From the NCBI GenBank assembly GCA_964485515.1, contig CAZALT010000049.1, positions 1-20,555 on the forward strand: a DNA stretch of 20,555 nucleotides. The letters are read 5' to 3'. Source of the stretch: CAZALT01 sp964485515 (GTDB taxonomy: Bacteria > Actinomycetota > Acidimicrobiia > Acidimicrobiales > Acidimicrobilacustridaceae). The notes under the pieces are model-generated. The model saw nothing but the letters and a program-made list of their open reading frames with translations, searched no databases and had not been told where the DNA came from. Position numbers and translations under genes: made by a program. Below are positions 1-7,663 of the stretch, piece after piece. Position 1 is the first letter of the stretch. Each line of letters opens with the position of its first letter.

Positions 1-183
1 GACACGACGGACCATGCCGGCAGTCAACCGATGGCCGGTAACCGATCGCCAACAAACCCGCATCGCAGACCGGGACGCCTTGTACGCCTTGCACGGTCGC
101 ACGCTTCGGGGTGGGTGGACACGAAGCACGACGCGATCCGGGATCGTCGGGCAGGTGTGCGGCGTCGGCCCGGCGGGTGAGCG

Positions 184-195
184 GAACTACAGTTC
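184..195. promoter_or_regulatory. Short palindrome upstream of the oxidoreductase gene
   Basis: The 276 bases before the first gene hold no convincing coding sequence. Within them GAACT-AC-AGTTC is a perfect inverted repeat with a 2-nt centre, 81 nt before the chosen start of the oxidoreductase. It contains TACAGT, which fits a TAnnnT -10 hexamer. It could be a repressor site over a promoter, but a 5-bp arm is short enough to arise by chance. Confidence 0.2.
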
Positions 196-276
196 GGCCG
201 GTGCGTCGCTGCCGTTGGTGCCGGGTCGGTCTCCGGCGATCCGGTGCGTGCACCCCGGAACGAGACGAGGAAGCCG

Positions 277-1164
277 ATGCGGTTCACCTATGCCGAAGCG
301 ATGGTCGACCCGAGCTTCTACGTGTCGCTGGCGCAGCAGGCCGAGAACTGCGGGTACGACGGGTTCCTCGTTCCGGACTCCGTCGCCTACCCGCTCGAGT
401 CCGACTCGACGTACCCCTTCACCCCTGACGGCAACCGGGAGTTCCTCGAGGGCAAGCCGTTCCTCGAGCCGTTCGCCCTCATCTCGGCGCTCGGGTCGGT
501 GACCACCTCCATCCGGTTCGTGATCTCGGTGCTCAAGCTCCCTGTCCGTCATCCGGTCCACACCGCCAAGTTGGCATCGAGCGCCGCGGTGCTCAGTCAG
601 GACCGTCTGGTGCTCGGGGTCGGGGTGAGTCCCTGGCCCGACGACTACGCCGTCACCGCCACCCCGTGGAAGAACCGGGGCAAGCGCATGGACGCGTGCA
701 TCGAGATCGTGCGGGGCCTCATGGCGGGGGGCTTCGTCGAGCACCACGACGAGCTCTACGACTTCGACCCCATCCAGATCCGTCCTGTCCCGTCCCGGGA
801 GGTGCCCATCCTGGTCGGCGGCCACTCCGACGCCGCGCTCCGGCGCGCCGCGAAGTTCGATGGGTGGATCCACGGCGGTGGTGGCGAGCCCGGCGACCTC
901 GAGCGCCTGCTCGACCGCCTCGACGACTTCCGGGCCGAGGCGGGAACGCTCGACAAGCCCTTCGAGGTGCACGTCATCAGCGCCGACGCCTACTCGATCG
1001 AGGGTCTGATCGGGTTGGAGGAGCGGGGCGTCACCGATGTGTGCGTCGGCTTCCGCTGGCCCTACGAGGTGGGACCCGACCCGGAGGCCCTGGAGGTCAA
1101 GCTCGACGCCATCGAGAAGTACGCCGCCAAGGTCATCGCGCCGTTCAGAGCTCGAACCGCCTGA
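277..1164 (+). CDS. LLM-class (luciferase-like, probably F420-dependent) oxidoreductase
   Basis: A 295-residue protein of the bacterial luciferase-like TIM-barrel family. Such enzymes move hydride between reduced F420 or FMN and an organic substrate in the cytoplasm; the substrate cannot be read from the sequence. Family signs are the N-terminal AQQAENCGYDGFLVPDS strand-helix, the central LVLGVGVSPWPDDY segment after a run matching the usual 'rhP...AK..a.lD.ls.gR..LGvG' pattern, and EVPILVGGHSDAALRRAA (the PI.vGG motif). ATG 277 is chosen because GAGGAAG lies just upstream; a GTG at 244 would add 11 residues that do not look like the family. The gene ends inside a 15-bp tandem repeat that encodes its last residues and stop. 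It converges on the phosphatase gene 33 nt away. F420 rather than FMN use is inferred from the actinobacterial context. Confidence 0.9.
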   Translation: MRFTYAEAMVDPSFYVSLAQQAENCGYDGFLVPDSVAYPLESDSTYPFTPDGNREFLEGKPFLEPFALISALGSVTTSIRFVISVLKLPVRHPVHTAKLASSAAVLSQDRLVLGVGVSPWPDDYAVTATPWKNRGKRMDACIEIVRGLMAGGFVEHHDELYDFDPIQIRPVPSREVPILVGGHSDAALRRAAKFDGWIHGGGGEPGDLERLLDRLDDFRAEAGTLDKPFEVHVISADAYSIEGLIGLEERGVTDVCVGFRWPYEVGPDPEALEVKLDAIEKYAAKVIAPFRARTA

Positions 1165-1192
1165 GCTCGAACCGCCTGAGCTCGAACCGCCT
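1148..1192. repeat. 15-bp tandem repeat x3 spanning the oxidoreductase stop codon
   Basis: Three exact copies of GAGCTCGAACCGCCT. The first copy encodes the end of the oxidoreductase (residues A-R-T-A) and its TGA begins at the last base of the copy. Because the unit is 15 bp the frame is kept, so the stop codon is repeated in frame three times. The array fills nearly all of the gap before the convergent phosphatase stop at 1198. It does not form an obvious terminator hairpin. Confidence 0.95.
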
Positions 1193-1197
1193 GACGG

Positions 1198-3321
1198 TCA
1201 GGTGGCCTGGTCGCCCAGCGGGGTCGCCCGCAGGACGAGCAGGGCGATGTCGTCGTTGCGCTCCTCGATCGGGAGGATGGCGGCGAGCGCATCGGAGATG
1301 GCAGCGGCGAGGTCGTCGGCCGACTCGGCTTTGGCCGACGCTCGTCCGATGAGCTCGATCAGCTGGTCGGCGCCGAGGTCGTGCGGCGGGGCGACATCGG
1401 TGACGCCGTCGGTGTACAGGACGATGCGATCACCGACGTCCAGATGGACCGGGACGGTCTCGACCTTGAGCTCGTCGAAGACCCCGATCAGCGAACCAGG
1501 GGTGCCGACCTCGTCGAGGCTGCCGTCGGAGCGGACCACGATCGGCGGGGGGTGGCCGCCGAGGGCGAGCTCGAGGTCGAGGCCGCTGGCGCCCACCCGC
1601 ATCGTGGCGTAGGCGAGGGTGAGGAAGCTGTCGGCGTTGCGTCTCAGCAGCGTGTCGTTGAGGTGGCGGAGGACCGAATCGGGTCCGAGCCCCAGCCACG
1701 CGGTACTCGCGACGGTGTGGCGAGCCAGTCCTGTGATGGCGGCGGCACCGGGGCCCGTGCCGCAGACGTCGCCGATCGCGATGGCCCAGGTGTCGTCGTC
1801 GAGGGCGAACACGTCGTAGAAGTCGCCGCCGACCTCGACCGCTTCGCCGGCCGCGGTGTAGCAGACCGCCACATCGACGCCCGGTATCGAGGGGAGGTCG
1901 TCGGGCAGCAGGCTTTGCTGCAGCGTCGTGGCGATCCCGTGGCGGTACTCGGACAGGCGGATGTTGTCGAGCTTCGACGCGACCCGGGCGGCCACGGCCT
2001 CGGCGAGGGCGAGGTCGTCCTCCGTGTAGCGCCGCCGTCCCGAGGTCATGAGGATCTGGATGACCCCGAGGGTCCGACCGTGCTTGATCAACGGGACGCC
2101 GATGATGCTGCGGACGTCGAACTCCTCGAGCGCGAGGCGTTGGGGTTCGCTCGGACCTGGCCCGCTGATCATGTCGGGCGTGAGGTCGGGGAGGAGCTCC
2201 GAGCGGCCGGTGCGCATGATCGCCGGTACACCGAACGCCGCGCCTGGGCGGTAGGGGTACTCGGCGCGCCGCGAGATGGCCCGTTCGACCATGGCTGGGT
2301 CGACGTGGGCCACCTCCATCTCCGGGTCGAGCGACGACGGGGTGGGGAAGACGTAGATGAGGCACCAGTCGCCGAGCTCGGGCACCACCGCCGACACCAC
2401 ACCCTGCATGGCGGTGCGGTGGTCTTCGGCGGCGACGAGGGCGTCGTTGACCCGGCCGAGCAGCTCGAGTCGCTCCCGGTGGGTGCGCTCGCGATCGGCG
2501 GCTTCGACGGCCTCGGCCATGAGGCGTTCCCGGTCGGCTCTCAGCAGCACCGTGGTGGTGACGTCGGCGGCGCAGGCGATCGCCCCGGTGATGGCCCCGG
2601 TGGCATCCACGGTGACGTCACCGGTCGAGCGGATCCAGCGAACGGTTCCGTCGCCCCAGAGCACACGGTGCTCGAGGTCGAACGAGGTGCCCGTGGTGAC
2701 GGCGTCGCTGATCGTCGTCGTCACGAGTTGGCGATCGTCGGGGTGGACGAGGTCGACGAAGGTGTCGAGGGTCCCTCGGAACGCGCCGTGCGGGAGGTCG
2801 AGGGCGTCCTCGATGGCGGGGTCGACGAACAGCTCGCCGGACTCCGACTCCCATCGCCACGTGCCGATGCCCCCGGCGTCGAGGGCGAGCTGGAGGCGCG
2901 CCGTCAGGTGGGCGGCGTTTCGCTGCCGGGAGCGCAGTTCGGTCACGTCCTCGGAGAAGCCGGCCACCGCCACGACCGTGCCGTGGCGATCTCGCACGGG
3001 ACGGCCCGACATCCACACCTGGATCCACTGGCCGTCGCCGCGGCGGAGCACGACATCGGTCTCGACGGTCTCGCCGTCGACGATGCTCTGGAAGACCTCT
3101 TCGACGGGGTTGCCGGGCAGCGTGGGTTCGAGCACCTCGAAGACCGACCGGCCGATCACCTCGTCCCGACGCCACCGGTAGGTGTGCTCCGCGCCGGAGT
3201 TCCACCGGACGATGTTGCCCTGGAGATCGGTGACGACGAGGGCGCGGGGTTGCGCCTCCAAGAGCATCTCGGCCGAGAGCGCCTCCGGGTGAACCGGCAC
3301 GTTGTCTCCGTGGTCGTCCAC
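1198..3321 (-). CDS. PAS-PAS-GAF-SpoIIE (PP2C-type) serine phosphatase, RsbU-like sensor
   Basis: About 707 residues. Numbering here is from the longer ATG form at 3357 (719 aa): first PAS about 26-140 (ending VAGFSEDVTE), second PAS_3 about 150-270 (VHPDDRQ, FDLEHRVLWGDGTVRWIRS), a linker helix, GAF about 295-465, and SpoIIE/PPM phosphatase about 475-713. The phosphatase metal-binding motifs are all present: GGDFYDVF (510-517), IGDVCGTGPGAA (528-539), LYTDGVTD (647-654) and NDDIALLVLR (701-710), so it should be active. Such proteins usually dephosphorylate an anti-anti-sigma factor (STAS) and free a stress sigma factor; no partner gene lies nearby. GTG 3321 is preferred because AGGAG (3328-3332) lies 6 nt upstream; ATG 3357 has no good ribosome site. 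No membrane segment is visible, so it is cytosolic and senses internal signals. Confidence 0.93.
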   Translation of the reverse strand: MDDHGDNVPVHPEALSAEMLLEAQPRALVVTDLQGNIVRWNSGAEHTYRWRRDEVIGRSVFEVLEPTLPGNPVEEVFQSIVDGETVETDVVLRRGDGQWIQVWMSGRPVRDRHGTVVAVAGFSEDVTELRSRQRNAAHLTARLQLALDAGGIGTWRWESESGELFVDPAIEDALDLPHGAFRGTLDTFVDLVHPDDRQLVTTTISDAVTTGTSFDLEHRVLWGDGTVRWIRSTGDVTVDATGAITGAIACAADVTTTVLLRADRERLMAEAVEAADRERTHRERLELLGRVNDALVAAEDHRTAMQGVVSAVVPELGDWCLIYVFPTPSSLDPEMEVAHVDPAMVERAISRRAEYPYRPGAAFGVPAIMRTGRSELLPDLTPDMISGPGPSEPQRLALEEFDVRSIIGVPLIKHGRTLGVIQILMTSGRRRYTEDDLALAEAVAARVASKLDNIRLSEYRHGIATTLQQSLLPDDLPSIPGVDVAVCYTAAGEAVEVGGDFYDVFALDDDTWAIAIGDVCGTGPGAAAITGLARHTVASTAWLGLGPDSVLRHLNDTLLRRNADSFLTLAYATMRVGASGLDLELALGGHPPPIVVRSDGSLDEVGTPGSLIGVFDELKVETVPVHLDVGDRIVLYTDGVTDVAPPHDLGADQLIELIGRASAKAESADDLAAAISDALAAILPIEERNDDIALLVLRATPLGDQAT

Positions 3322-3412
3322 ACGCTGCTCCTGGGTCGGCGTGGGTCTCGGCCGCATCGTATCCGGCGTCAGTGCAGCACGACGTGGCAGCCGGCGCTCC
3401 CGGGAACGCGGA

Positions 3413-3808
3413 TCAGAGATCGTCGAGCAGCGCGGCGTCGTCGGGGACGTCGACCGCGTGCTCTTGGAGCACCGCCAGCGGGACGAGGGCGAGCACGGCC
3501 TCGTTGGTCGACGCCAGCACGACCGGCGCGGCGCGACCGTCGTGGTGGGCGCGCAACCAGTTGCGCGCCGTCACGCACCAGCGGTCGCCGGGAGCGAGGC
3601 CGGGGAACCCGTACGACGGCATCGGGCTGGACAGGTCGTTGCCGATCGACTGCTGGTGGGCGAGGAACTCGGCGGTGACCACTGCGCAGATGGTGTGGCT
3701 CCCGAGGTCCTGCGGTCCGGTGGCGCAGCAGCCGTCGCGGAAGAACCCGGTCATCGGTTCGGTTCCGCACGGCTCCAGGTCGCCGCCGAGGACGTTGTGC
3801 TCTGGCAT
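3413..3808 (-). CDS. DUF2237 family protein
   Basis: A 131-residue protein of the widespread but functionally uncharacterised DUF2237 family. It shows the family's hallmark opening NVLGG-LEPC...TGFFRDGCC..GP.D.G.HT.CA (residues 5-41), GNDLS-P-P..GFPGL.PGDRWC (56-78) and the closing APVVL..T-E..L..VPL..L..HAVD. Four conserved cysteines (14, 27, 28, 41) plus Cys78 hint at a metal or redox role, but no biochemistry is known to me. ATG 3808 is chosen because homology starts there; the same frame stays open far upstream only as an antisense shadow of the VOC gene. It is divergent from the VOC gene, and an inverted repeat (3821-3839) lies 12 nt upstream of its start. Family confidence is high, function unknown. 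Confidence 0.92.
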   Translation of the reverse strand: MPEHNVLGGDLEPCGTEPMTGFFRDGCCATGPQDLGSHTICAVVTAEFLAHQQSIGNDLSSPMPSYGFPGLAPGDRWCVTARNWLRAHHDGRAAPVVLASTNEAVLALVPLAVLQEHAVDVPDDAALLDDL

Positions 3809-3820
3809 GTCTGCCAGTGT

Positions 3821-3911
3821 CGCGCCGCCGCACGGCGCGTGCCGGACGATGTTGCTGCCCCTGGTGCAGGTTCTTGTCGGAGCGCCGAGCCAGACTGGCG
3901 ACGACACCAGG
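3821..3911. promoter_or_regulatory. Divergent control region with nested inverted repeats
   Basis: The 123 bp between DUF2237 and the VOC gene contain three perfect inverted repeats: CGCGCCG/CGGCGCG with a 5-nt loop (3821-3839), GCCAG-A-CTGGC (3889-3899), and CCTGGTG (3860-3866) paired with CACCAGG (3905-3911) around it. These could be operators shared by the two divergent genes or a 5' UTR hairpin in front of DUF2237. No clean -35/-10 pair was found. At this GC content short inverted repeats arise easily, so confidence is low. Confidence 0.25.
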
Positions 3912-3931
3912 TAAGCGAAGGGACGTGTGCG

Positions 3932-4702
3932 ATGAGACGAGATGAAGCGCCGCTGGGGGCGCCCGTGTGGATCGACGTGTTCACCTCCGATCCTGAGACG
4001 TCGAAGGCCTTCTACGCGGAGCTCTTCGGCTGGAGGTGGGACGAGCCCGACGAGGAGTTCGGTGGCTACACCAACGCTCGGCTCGGCGAGGTGCTCGTGG
4101 CCGGGTTGATGACCAACCACGGCGACTCGCAGGCGCCCGACATGTGGAGCGTCTACCTCGCCACCGACGATGCCGAGCGAGTCGTGGCCGACACCGAGGC
4201 GCGTGGCGGGCAGGTCTTCGTGCCGGCCATGCCCGTGGGTGACCTGGGCGTGATGGCTGTCTTCGCCGATCCGTCGGGGGCGACCATCGGCACGTGGCAG
4301 CCCGGCACGCACGCCGGGTTCGGCGTGTTGGCCGAGCCGGGCGCGCCCGCGTGGTTCGAGCTCCACACCACCGACTACGACGCCGCGCTCGCGTACTACC
4401 GCGACGTGTTCGGGTGGGACGCCCACGAGATGGCCAACGAGCCGGGCTTCCGCTACACGACCCTGGGTGCCAACGAGGCGGCGCTGGCCGGCGTCATGGA
4501 CGCCGCGTCGTTGCTCCCCGAGGGCGTCGCGTCGAGCTGGAGCATCTACTTCTCCGTGGTCGACACCGACGACGCCCTGGCCCAGGCCGTCGAGCTGGGC
4601 GCGTCGGTCGTCGACCGGCCCGAGGACACGCCCTATGGGCGCCTGGCCGGCCTGGCCGATCCCACCGGCGCCCATTTCAAGCTCATGGGTCCAGGCGCGT
4701 GA
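3932..4702 (+). CDS. Two-domain VOC (glyoxalase/bleomycin-resistance fold) protein
   Basis: 256 residues made of two tandem vicinal-oxygen-chelate domains, about 9-120 and 132-254. Each opens with the typical 'W.d....D...a..FY..lFGW' pattern: APVWIDVFTSDPETSKAFYAELFGW, and APAWFELHTTDYDAALAYYRDVFGW. Each closes with a 'f.DP.Ga..g.wqpg / l.DPtGA.F.lm' strand. The layout resembles the mycobacterial CFP30B-like or 'hydroxylase' VOC proteins of actinobacteria, whose substrates are unsettled. Metal ligands cannot be assigned with confidence, so glyoxalase activity is not claimed. AAGGGA at 3918-3923 sits 8 nt before ATG 3932 and fixes the start. The SDR gene follows on the same strand after 210 bp containing a TTCCG array, so co-transcription is possible. 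Confidence 0.9.
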   Translation: MRRDEAPLGAPVWIDVFTSDPETSKAFYAELFGWRWDEPDEEFGGYTNARLGEVLVAGLMTNHGDSQAPDMWSVYLATDDAERVVADTEARGGQVFVPAMPVGDLGVMAVFADPSGATIGTWQPGTHAGFGVLAEPGAPAWFELHTTDYDAALAYYRDVFGWDAHEMANEPGFRYTTLGANEAALAGVMDAASLLPEGVASSWSIYFSVVDTDDALAQAVELGASVVDRPEDTPYGRLAGLADPTGAHFKLMGPGA

Positions 4703-4835
4703 GGCAGCACAGACTGAACCCCAACCCCGGTCACCGGCCCAGGTGTTCGGCCCTCCAGTTTTGAGGCGACGCCGCTCGGCTGCCACCATCTCGGCTTCGT
4801 CGCAGCCGTCCGCCCGATCACGATCGATTCCCTGA

Positions 4836-4870
4836 TTCCGTTCGGTTCCGTTCCGTTCCGTTCCGTTCGG
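4836..4870. repeat. 5-bp TTCCG/TTCGG tandem array
   Basis: Seven consecutive 5-bp units in the order TTCCG, TTCGG, four TTCCG, TTCGG. They lie 42 nt before the SDR start, in the 210-bp gap after the VOC gene. The array is immediately followed by GTCAGG; a similar TTCGGTTCGGTCAGG string covers the uracil-DNA glycosylase stop at 6876-6888. The rest of the gap shows no gene or clear terminator. Confidence 0.85.
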
Positions 4871-4912
4871 GTCAGGTCGCGTCGGGGCCGGGCGAGGGAG
4901 AGGAAGCCGATC

Positions 4913-5887
4913 ATGCGTGTCGCGGTCACGGGGGGTTCCGGCTTCGTCGGCGCCCATTCGGTGCAGGCCTTGCTCGATGCCGGCCACGAGGTGCGTCTGC
5001 TCGTGCATCCGGGCGAGCAGCTGGCGGATTCGCTCGGCGCCCTCGGTGTGGAGATCTCGGCGGATGACATCGTGGTCGGTGACGTCTGCGATCCTGCAGC
5101 GGTCGACCAGCTGCTCGACGGCTGCGACGCGCTGCTGCACGCCGCGGGCATCGTAGGCACCGATGATCGCCGCGAGCCGCTCATGTGGCGGATCAACGTC
5201 GACGCCACGGCCCTGGTGCTGGGCGCGGCCGCGACGCGTGGGCTCGATCCGATCATCCACGTGGCCAGCTACAGCGCGCTGTTTCCCACCTCGGCGCCGG
5301 TCATCGGACCGGACACGCCGTCGGCCATCGCCCGCAGCGCCTACGGCCGCACGAAGTCGGCCGCCGATCGGTTCGCCCGTGGCCTACAGGCCGCGGGCGC
5401 GCCCGTGGTCGTCACCTACCCGTCGAGCGTCGTCGGTCCACCGGCCGGCCACCGCCGGGGCATCACCGCCGACGGCTTCACGCCCCTGTTCAAGATGGGG
5501 TTCACGACGACGTTCGACGGCGGGATGATGATGGTCGATGTGCGCGACGTGGCGACGGCTCACGTCCGGATCATGGAGCAGGGGAGGGGACCTCGCCGGT
5601 ACACGCTGGGGGGCACGTTCCTCACCTTCGACGAGATGCTCGACGAGGTGTCGCGGGCCAAGGGCACGCCGATCCGCCGGATCCGGGTGTCCGGGGGCGC
5701 GATGCGCGGCATCGGTCGGGCGGCGGACCTGGCCGGGAAGTTCCTGCCGCTGTCGCCGGGCGTCAGCTTCGAGGCCATGTGGCTGCTCACCGCGGCCGTT
5801 CCCATGGACGACACCCGCACCATCGAGGAGCTGGGGATGGTGTGGCGCCCCGTCCGCGAGTCGCTCGAGGATGCCCTCCGCCGCTGA
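4913..5887 (+). CDS. NAD(P)-dependent epimerase/dehydratase-like extended SDR
   Basis: 324 residues with an N-terminal Rossmann fold. The nucleotide-binding TGGSGFVG is at 6-13, DVCD at 57-60 is the acidic 'D-l.D' position, HAAG at 76-79 is the typical 'A' motif, and the catalytic pair is Tyr144-Lys148 (YGRTK), with VASYSALF supplying the serine strand. The C-terminal half (GGTFLTFDEMLDEVSRAKG...) is the substrate-binding lobe of the epimerase family, close to the dihydroflavonol-reductase/NAD-epimerase branch; the substrate is unknown. A strong GGAGAGGAAG site ends 6 nt before ATG 4913. It converges on the exonuclease III gene with only 36 nt between stops and no evident terminator. Confidence 0.92.
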   Translation: MRVAVTGGSGFVGAHSVQALLDAGHEVRLLVHPGEQLADSLGALGVEISADDIVVGDVCDPAAVDQLLDGCDALLHAAGIVGTDDRREPLMWRINVDATALVLGAAATRGLDPIIHVASYSALFPTSAPVIGPDTPSAIARSAYGRTKSAADRFARGLQAAGAPVVVTYPSSVVGPPAGHRRGITADGFTPLFKMGFTTTFDGGMMMVDVRDVATAHVRIMEQGRGPRRYTLGGTFLTFDEMLDEVSRAKGTPIRRIRVSGGAMRGIGRAADLAGKFLPLSPGVSFEAMWLLTAAVPMDDTRTIEELGMVWRPVRESLEDALRR

Positions 5888-5923
5888 CGAGGTGCGCAAT
5901 TTCGGGCTAGGAAGGCGTGAGCC

Positions 5924-6754
5924 TCACAGGTCGTAGGTGACCGTGAGCGGAGCGTGGTCGGACCAGCGTTCGGCGTAGGTCGGGGCCCGTCCGACGACGG
6001 CTTCGACTGCGGTCTTGGCCAGGTCGGGCGAGGCGATCTGGTAGTCGATGCGCCAGCCGGCGTCGTTGTCGTAGGCCTTCCCGCGCCATGACCACCACGT
6101 GTACGGACCGGGGCCGTCGCCGCCCAGCGCCCGGCCGAGGTCGACCCACCCGTCGGCGGCGAGCCGGTCGAAGCGAGCCCGCTCGGTCGGGTGGAACCCG
6201 GCCTTGCCCACGTTGCCCTTCCAGTTCTTGATGTCGGCCTCGGCATGGGCCACGTTCAGATCGCCGGTGAGCACCACGTGGTGACCGGCGTCGCGCAGCT
6301 CGGTCATCCGCTTGATGGCCCGGTCGAGGAAGGTGAGCTTCTCCTTCATCCGAGCGTCGTCGCCGGCGTCACCGGTGAACACGTAGGTCGAGATCACCGT
6401 CAGCGGGCGATCGCCGCCTCGGTCCGGAGCGGCCGGGTCGACGGTCGCTTCGACCCACCGGCCCGAGCCCTTGAACCGGCGCGGCCCGATCTCGGTGACG
6501 ACCTCGACGAACGGCAGTCGGCTGGCCACCGCGACACCGGCGCGCCCCTTGGCCTCGGCCTCGACGTGGGCGATGTGCCACGACGTGTCGTCGGAGGTCG
6601 CGCCGTGGAGCAGGTCGGAGACGAGCTCGTCGGGCGCCCGGACCTCCTGCATCGTGAGGATGTCGGGTCGGGCGGCGGCGAGCCAAGGCCCCATCCCGCG
6701 CCGCACCGCAGCACGCAGACCGTTGACGTTGGCGGTGGAGATCACGAGAGACAC
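5924..6754 (-). CDS. xthA: Exonuclease III / AP endonuclease (XthA family)
   Basis: 276 residues of the ExoIII branch of the endonuclease/exonuclease/phosphatase family. It cuts DNA at abasic sites and removes 3' blocking groups, the step after uracil-DNA glycosylase, whose gene lies immediately upstream on the same strand. Catalytic residues seen: Asn9 (NVNG), Glu37 (MQEV), Asp165 and Asn167 (GDLN), Asp266 and His267 (SDH), with RIDY before the last strand. GTG 6754 is chosen because the ISTANVNG strand should begin the protein and AGGA lies 9 nt before it; an ATG at 6778 would add eight residues and lacks a ribosome site. The 130-bp gap after ung contains an 11-copy CAGGG array (coding-strand sense) that would be in the 5' leader of xthA mRNA. 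Confidence 0.93.
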   Translation of the reverse strand: MSLVISTANVNGLRAAVRRGMGPWLAAARPDILTMQEVRAPDELVSDLLHGATSDDTSWHIAHVEAEAKGRAGVAVASRLPFVEVVTEIGPRRFKGSGRWVEATVDPAAPDRGGDRPLTVISTYVFTGDAGDDARMKEKLTFLDRAIKRMTELRDAGHHVVLTGDLNVAHAEADIKNWKGNVGKAGFHPTERARFDRLAADGWVDLGRALGGDGPGPYTWWSWRGKAYDNDAGWRIDYQIASPDLAKTAVEAVVGRAPTYAERWSDHAPLTVTYDL

Positions 6755-6791
6755 GGCCGCCGATCCTGCCAGATCCACGGACGGGTCTGAT

Positions 6792-6846
6792 CCCTGCCCT
6801 GCCCTGCCCTGCCCTGCCCTGCCCTGCCCTGCCCTGCCCTGCCCTG
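6792..6846. repeat. Exact (CCCTG)11 microsatellite between ung and xthA
   Basis: Eleven perfect 5-bp units, 55 bp, ending 38 nt before the ung stop and starting 38 nt upstream of the xthA GTG start. On the minus strand, which is the coding strand for both genes, it reads (CAGGG)11, with a further GGG next to it at 6847-6851. Twelve GGG runs separated by two bases fit the standard G-quadruplex rule, both in the DNA and in any ung-xthA transcript. Confidence 0.97.
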
Positions 6847-6884
6847 CCCGGCCCGCCGTGTCGACTTCGTCCGATTCGGTTCGG

Positions 6885-7553
6885 TCAGGTGCTGGGGATC
6901 GACCAGTCGATCGGTTCTCGGCCCGCGGCGACGAGCAGGTCGTTGGTCCTGGAGAACGGGCGACTGCCGAAGAAGCCGTTGTGGGCCGACAGCGGAGACG
7001 GGTGGGGCGACTCGACGATGGCGTGACGGGTCGTGTCGATCAGCGCCTTCTTCTTGCGGGCCGATGCGCCCCACAAGATGAACACGACCCGTTCGTCCTT
7101 CTCGTTCACGACGCGGATCACCTGATCGGTGAAGGTCTCCCAGCCGTGGCCCTGGTGCGACGCCGCCTGTCCGCCCCGCACCGTCAACGTGGCGTTGAGG
7201 AGCAGTACGCCCTGGGCGGCCCAGGCGTCGAGGCAGCCGTGGTTCGGGGGCGCGATGCCCAGGTCCGACTGCAGCTCCTTGAAGATGTTCACCAGCGACG
7301 GTGGTTGGCGCACGCCGTGTTGCACCGAGAAGCACAGGCCGTGGGCCTGGCCGGCCCCGTGGTACGGGTCCTGCCCGAGGATGACCGCCTCGACCTCGGT
7401 GTGCGGGGTCTGGTGCAGTGCCGAGTACACGAGGGGAGCGGGGGGATAGACGCGGTGTTGCGCCCGTTCCTGGGCGACGAAGGCCTGGAGCTCGGCCCAG
7501 TAGGGCTTGTCGAGCTCGCGGCGCAGCAGCGGGTTCCAATCGGTGGTGGCCAC
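6885..7553 (-). CDS. ung: Uracil-DNA glycosylase, family 1
   Basis: 222 residues, the normal length for Ung. It removes uracil from DNA to start base excision repair. All family-1 motifs are intact: GQDPYHG at 60-66 with the catalytic Asp62, Phe74 in the uracil-stacking position (LCFSV), LLLNATLTV with the uracil-recognising Asn120, and the HPSPLSAH loop with His184. The start is GTG 7553; homology begins within a few residues and the hexamer TACCTT lies 6 nt upstream, so the mRNA is probably leaderless. xthA follows 130 bp downstream on the same strand, which suggests a two-gene repair operon. It is divergent from the amidohydrolase gene across a region filled with a 14-bp repeat. Confidence 0.97.
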   Translation of the reverse strand: MATTDWNPLLRRELDKPYWAELQAFVAQERAQHRVYPPAPLVYSALHQTPHTEVEAVILGQDPYHGAGQAHGLCFSVQHGVRQPPSLVNIFKELQSDLGIAPPNHGCLDAWAAQGVLLLNATLTVRGGQAASHQGHGWETFTDQVIRVVNEKDERVVFILWGASARKKKALIDTTRHAIVESPHPSPLSAHNGFFGSRPFSRTNDLLVAAGREPIDWSIPST

Positions 7554-7559
7554 CAGCGG

Positions 7560-7565
7560 AAGGTA
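7560..7565 (-). promoter_or_regulatory. Probable -10 hexamer of a leaderless ung promoter
   Basis: TACCTT on the minus strand, 6 nt before the GTG of ung. It fits TAnnnT and would put transcription start at or next to the start codon. No strong -35 is seen; a CTGGCTGG string (7577-7584, minus sense) lies just upstream. Confidence 0.5.
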
Positions 7566-7624
7566 GCGGAGACCCGCCAGCCAGCTCGACCGACGATTTC
7601 AGGATCTCGGCGAGAGGCGCGACC

Positions 7625-7663
7625 ATGCGGGGAGTGCTCCGGGGGGAGCGCACCGCAGCCTGA
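7625..7663 (+). other. Possible 12-codon leader ORF before the amidohydrolase
   Basis: ATG 7625 is preceded at 7 nt by GAGAGG (7612-7617) and opens a 12-codon frame, MRGVLRGERTAA, whose TGA falls inside the first unit of the 14-bp repeat. In that array each unit's TGA overlaps a CTG (CTGA) and 14-bp spacing keeps the next TGA in frame with that CTG. The units carry no ribosome site and CTG is a poor start, so translation beyond the first ORF is doubtful. It may be chance. Confidence 0.2.

Noticed and set aside
1381..3678. 765-codon open frame on the plus strand
   Set aside because: It is antisense to the phosphatase gene, whose domains are unmistakable; its product is a low-complexity D/E/G/R/V mix typical of a high-GC shadow frame.
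3413..5260. 615-codon open frame on the minus strand
   Set aside because: Only the last 131 codons (from ATG 3808) are real, as DUF2237. The rest is antisense to the VOC and SDR genes.
5917..5927. GTGAGCCTCAC between SDR and xthA stops as a bidirectional terminator
   Set aside because: Five-base arms around a single base cannot loop; there is no T-run on either strand.
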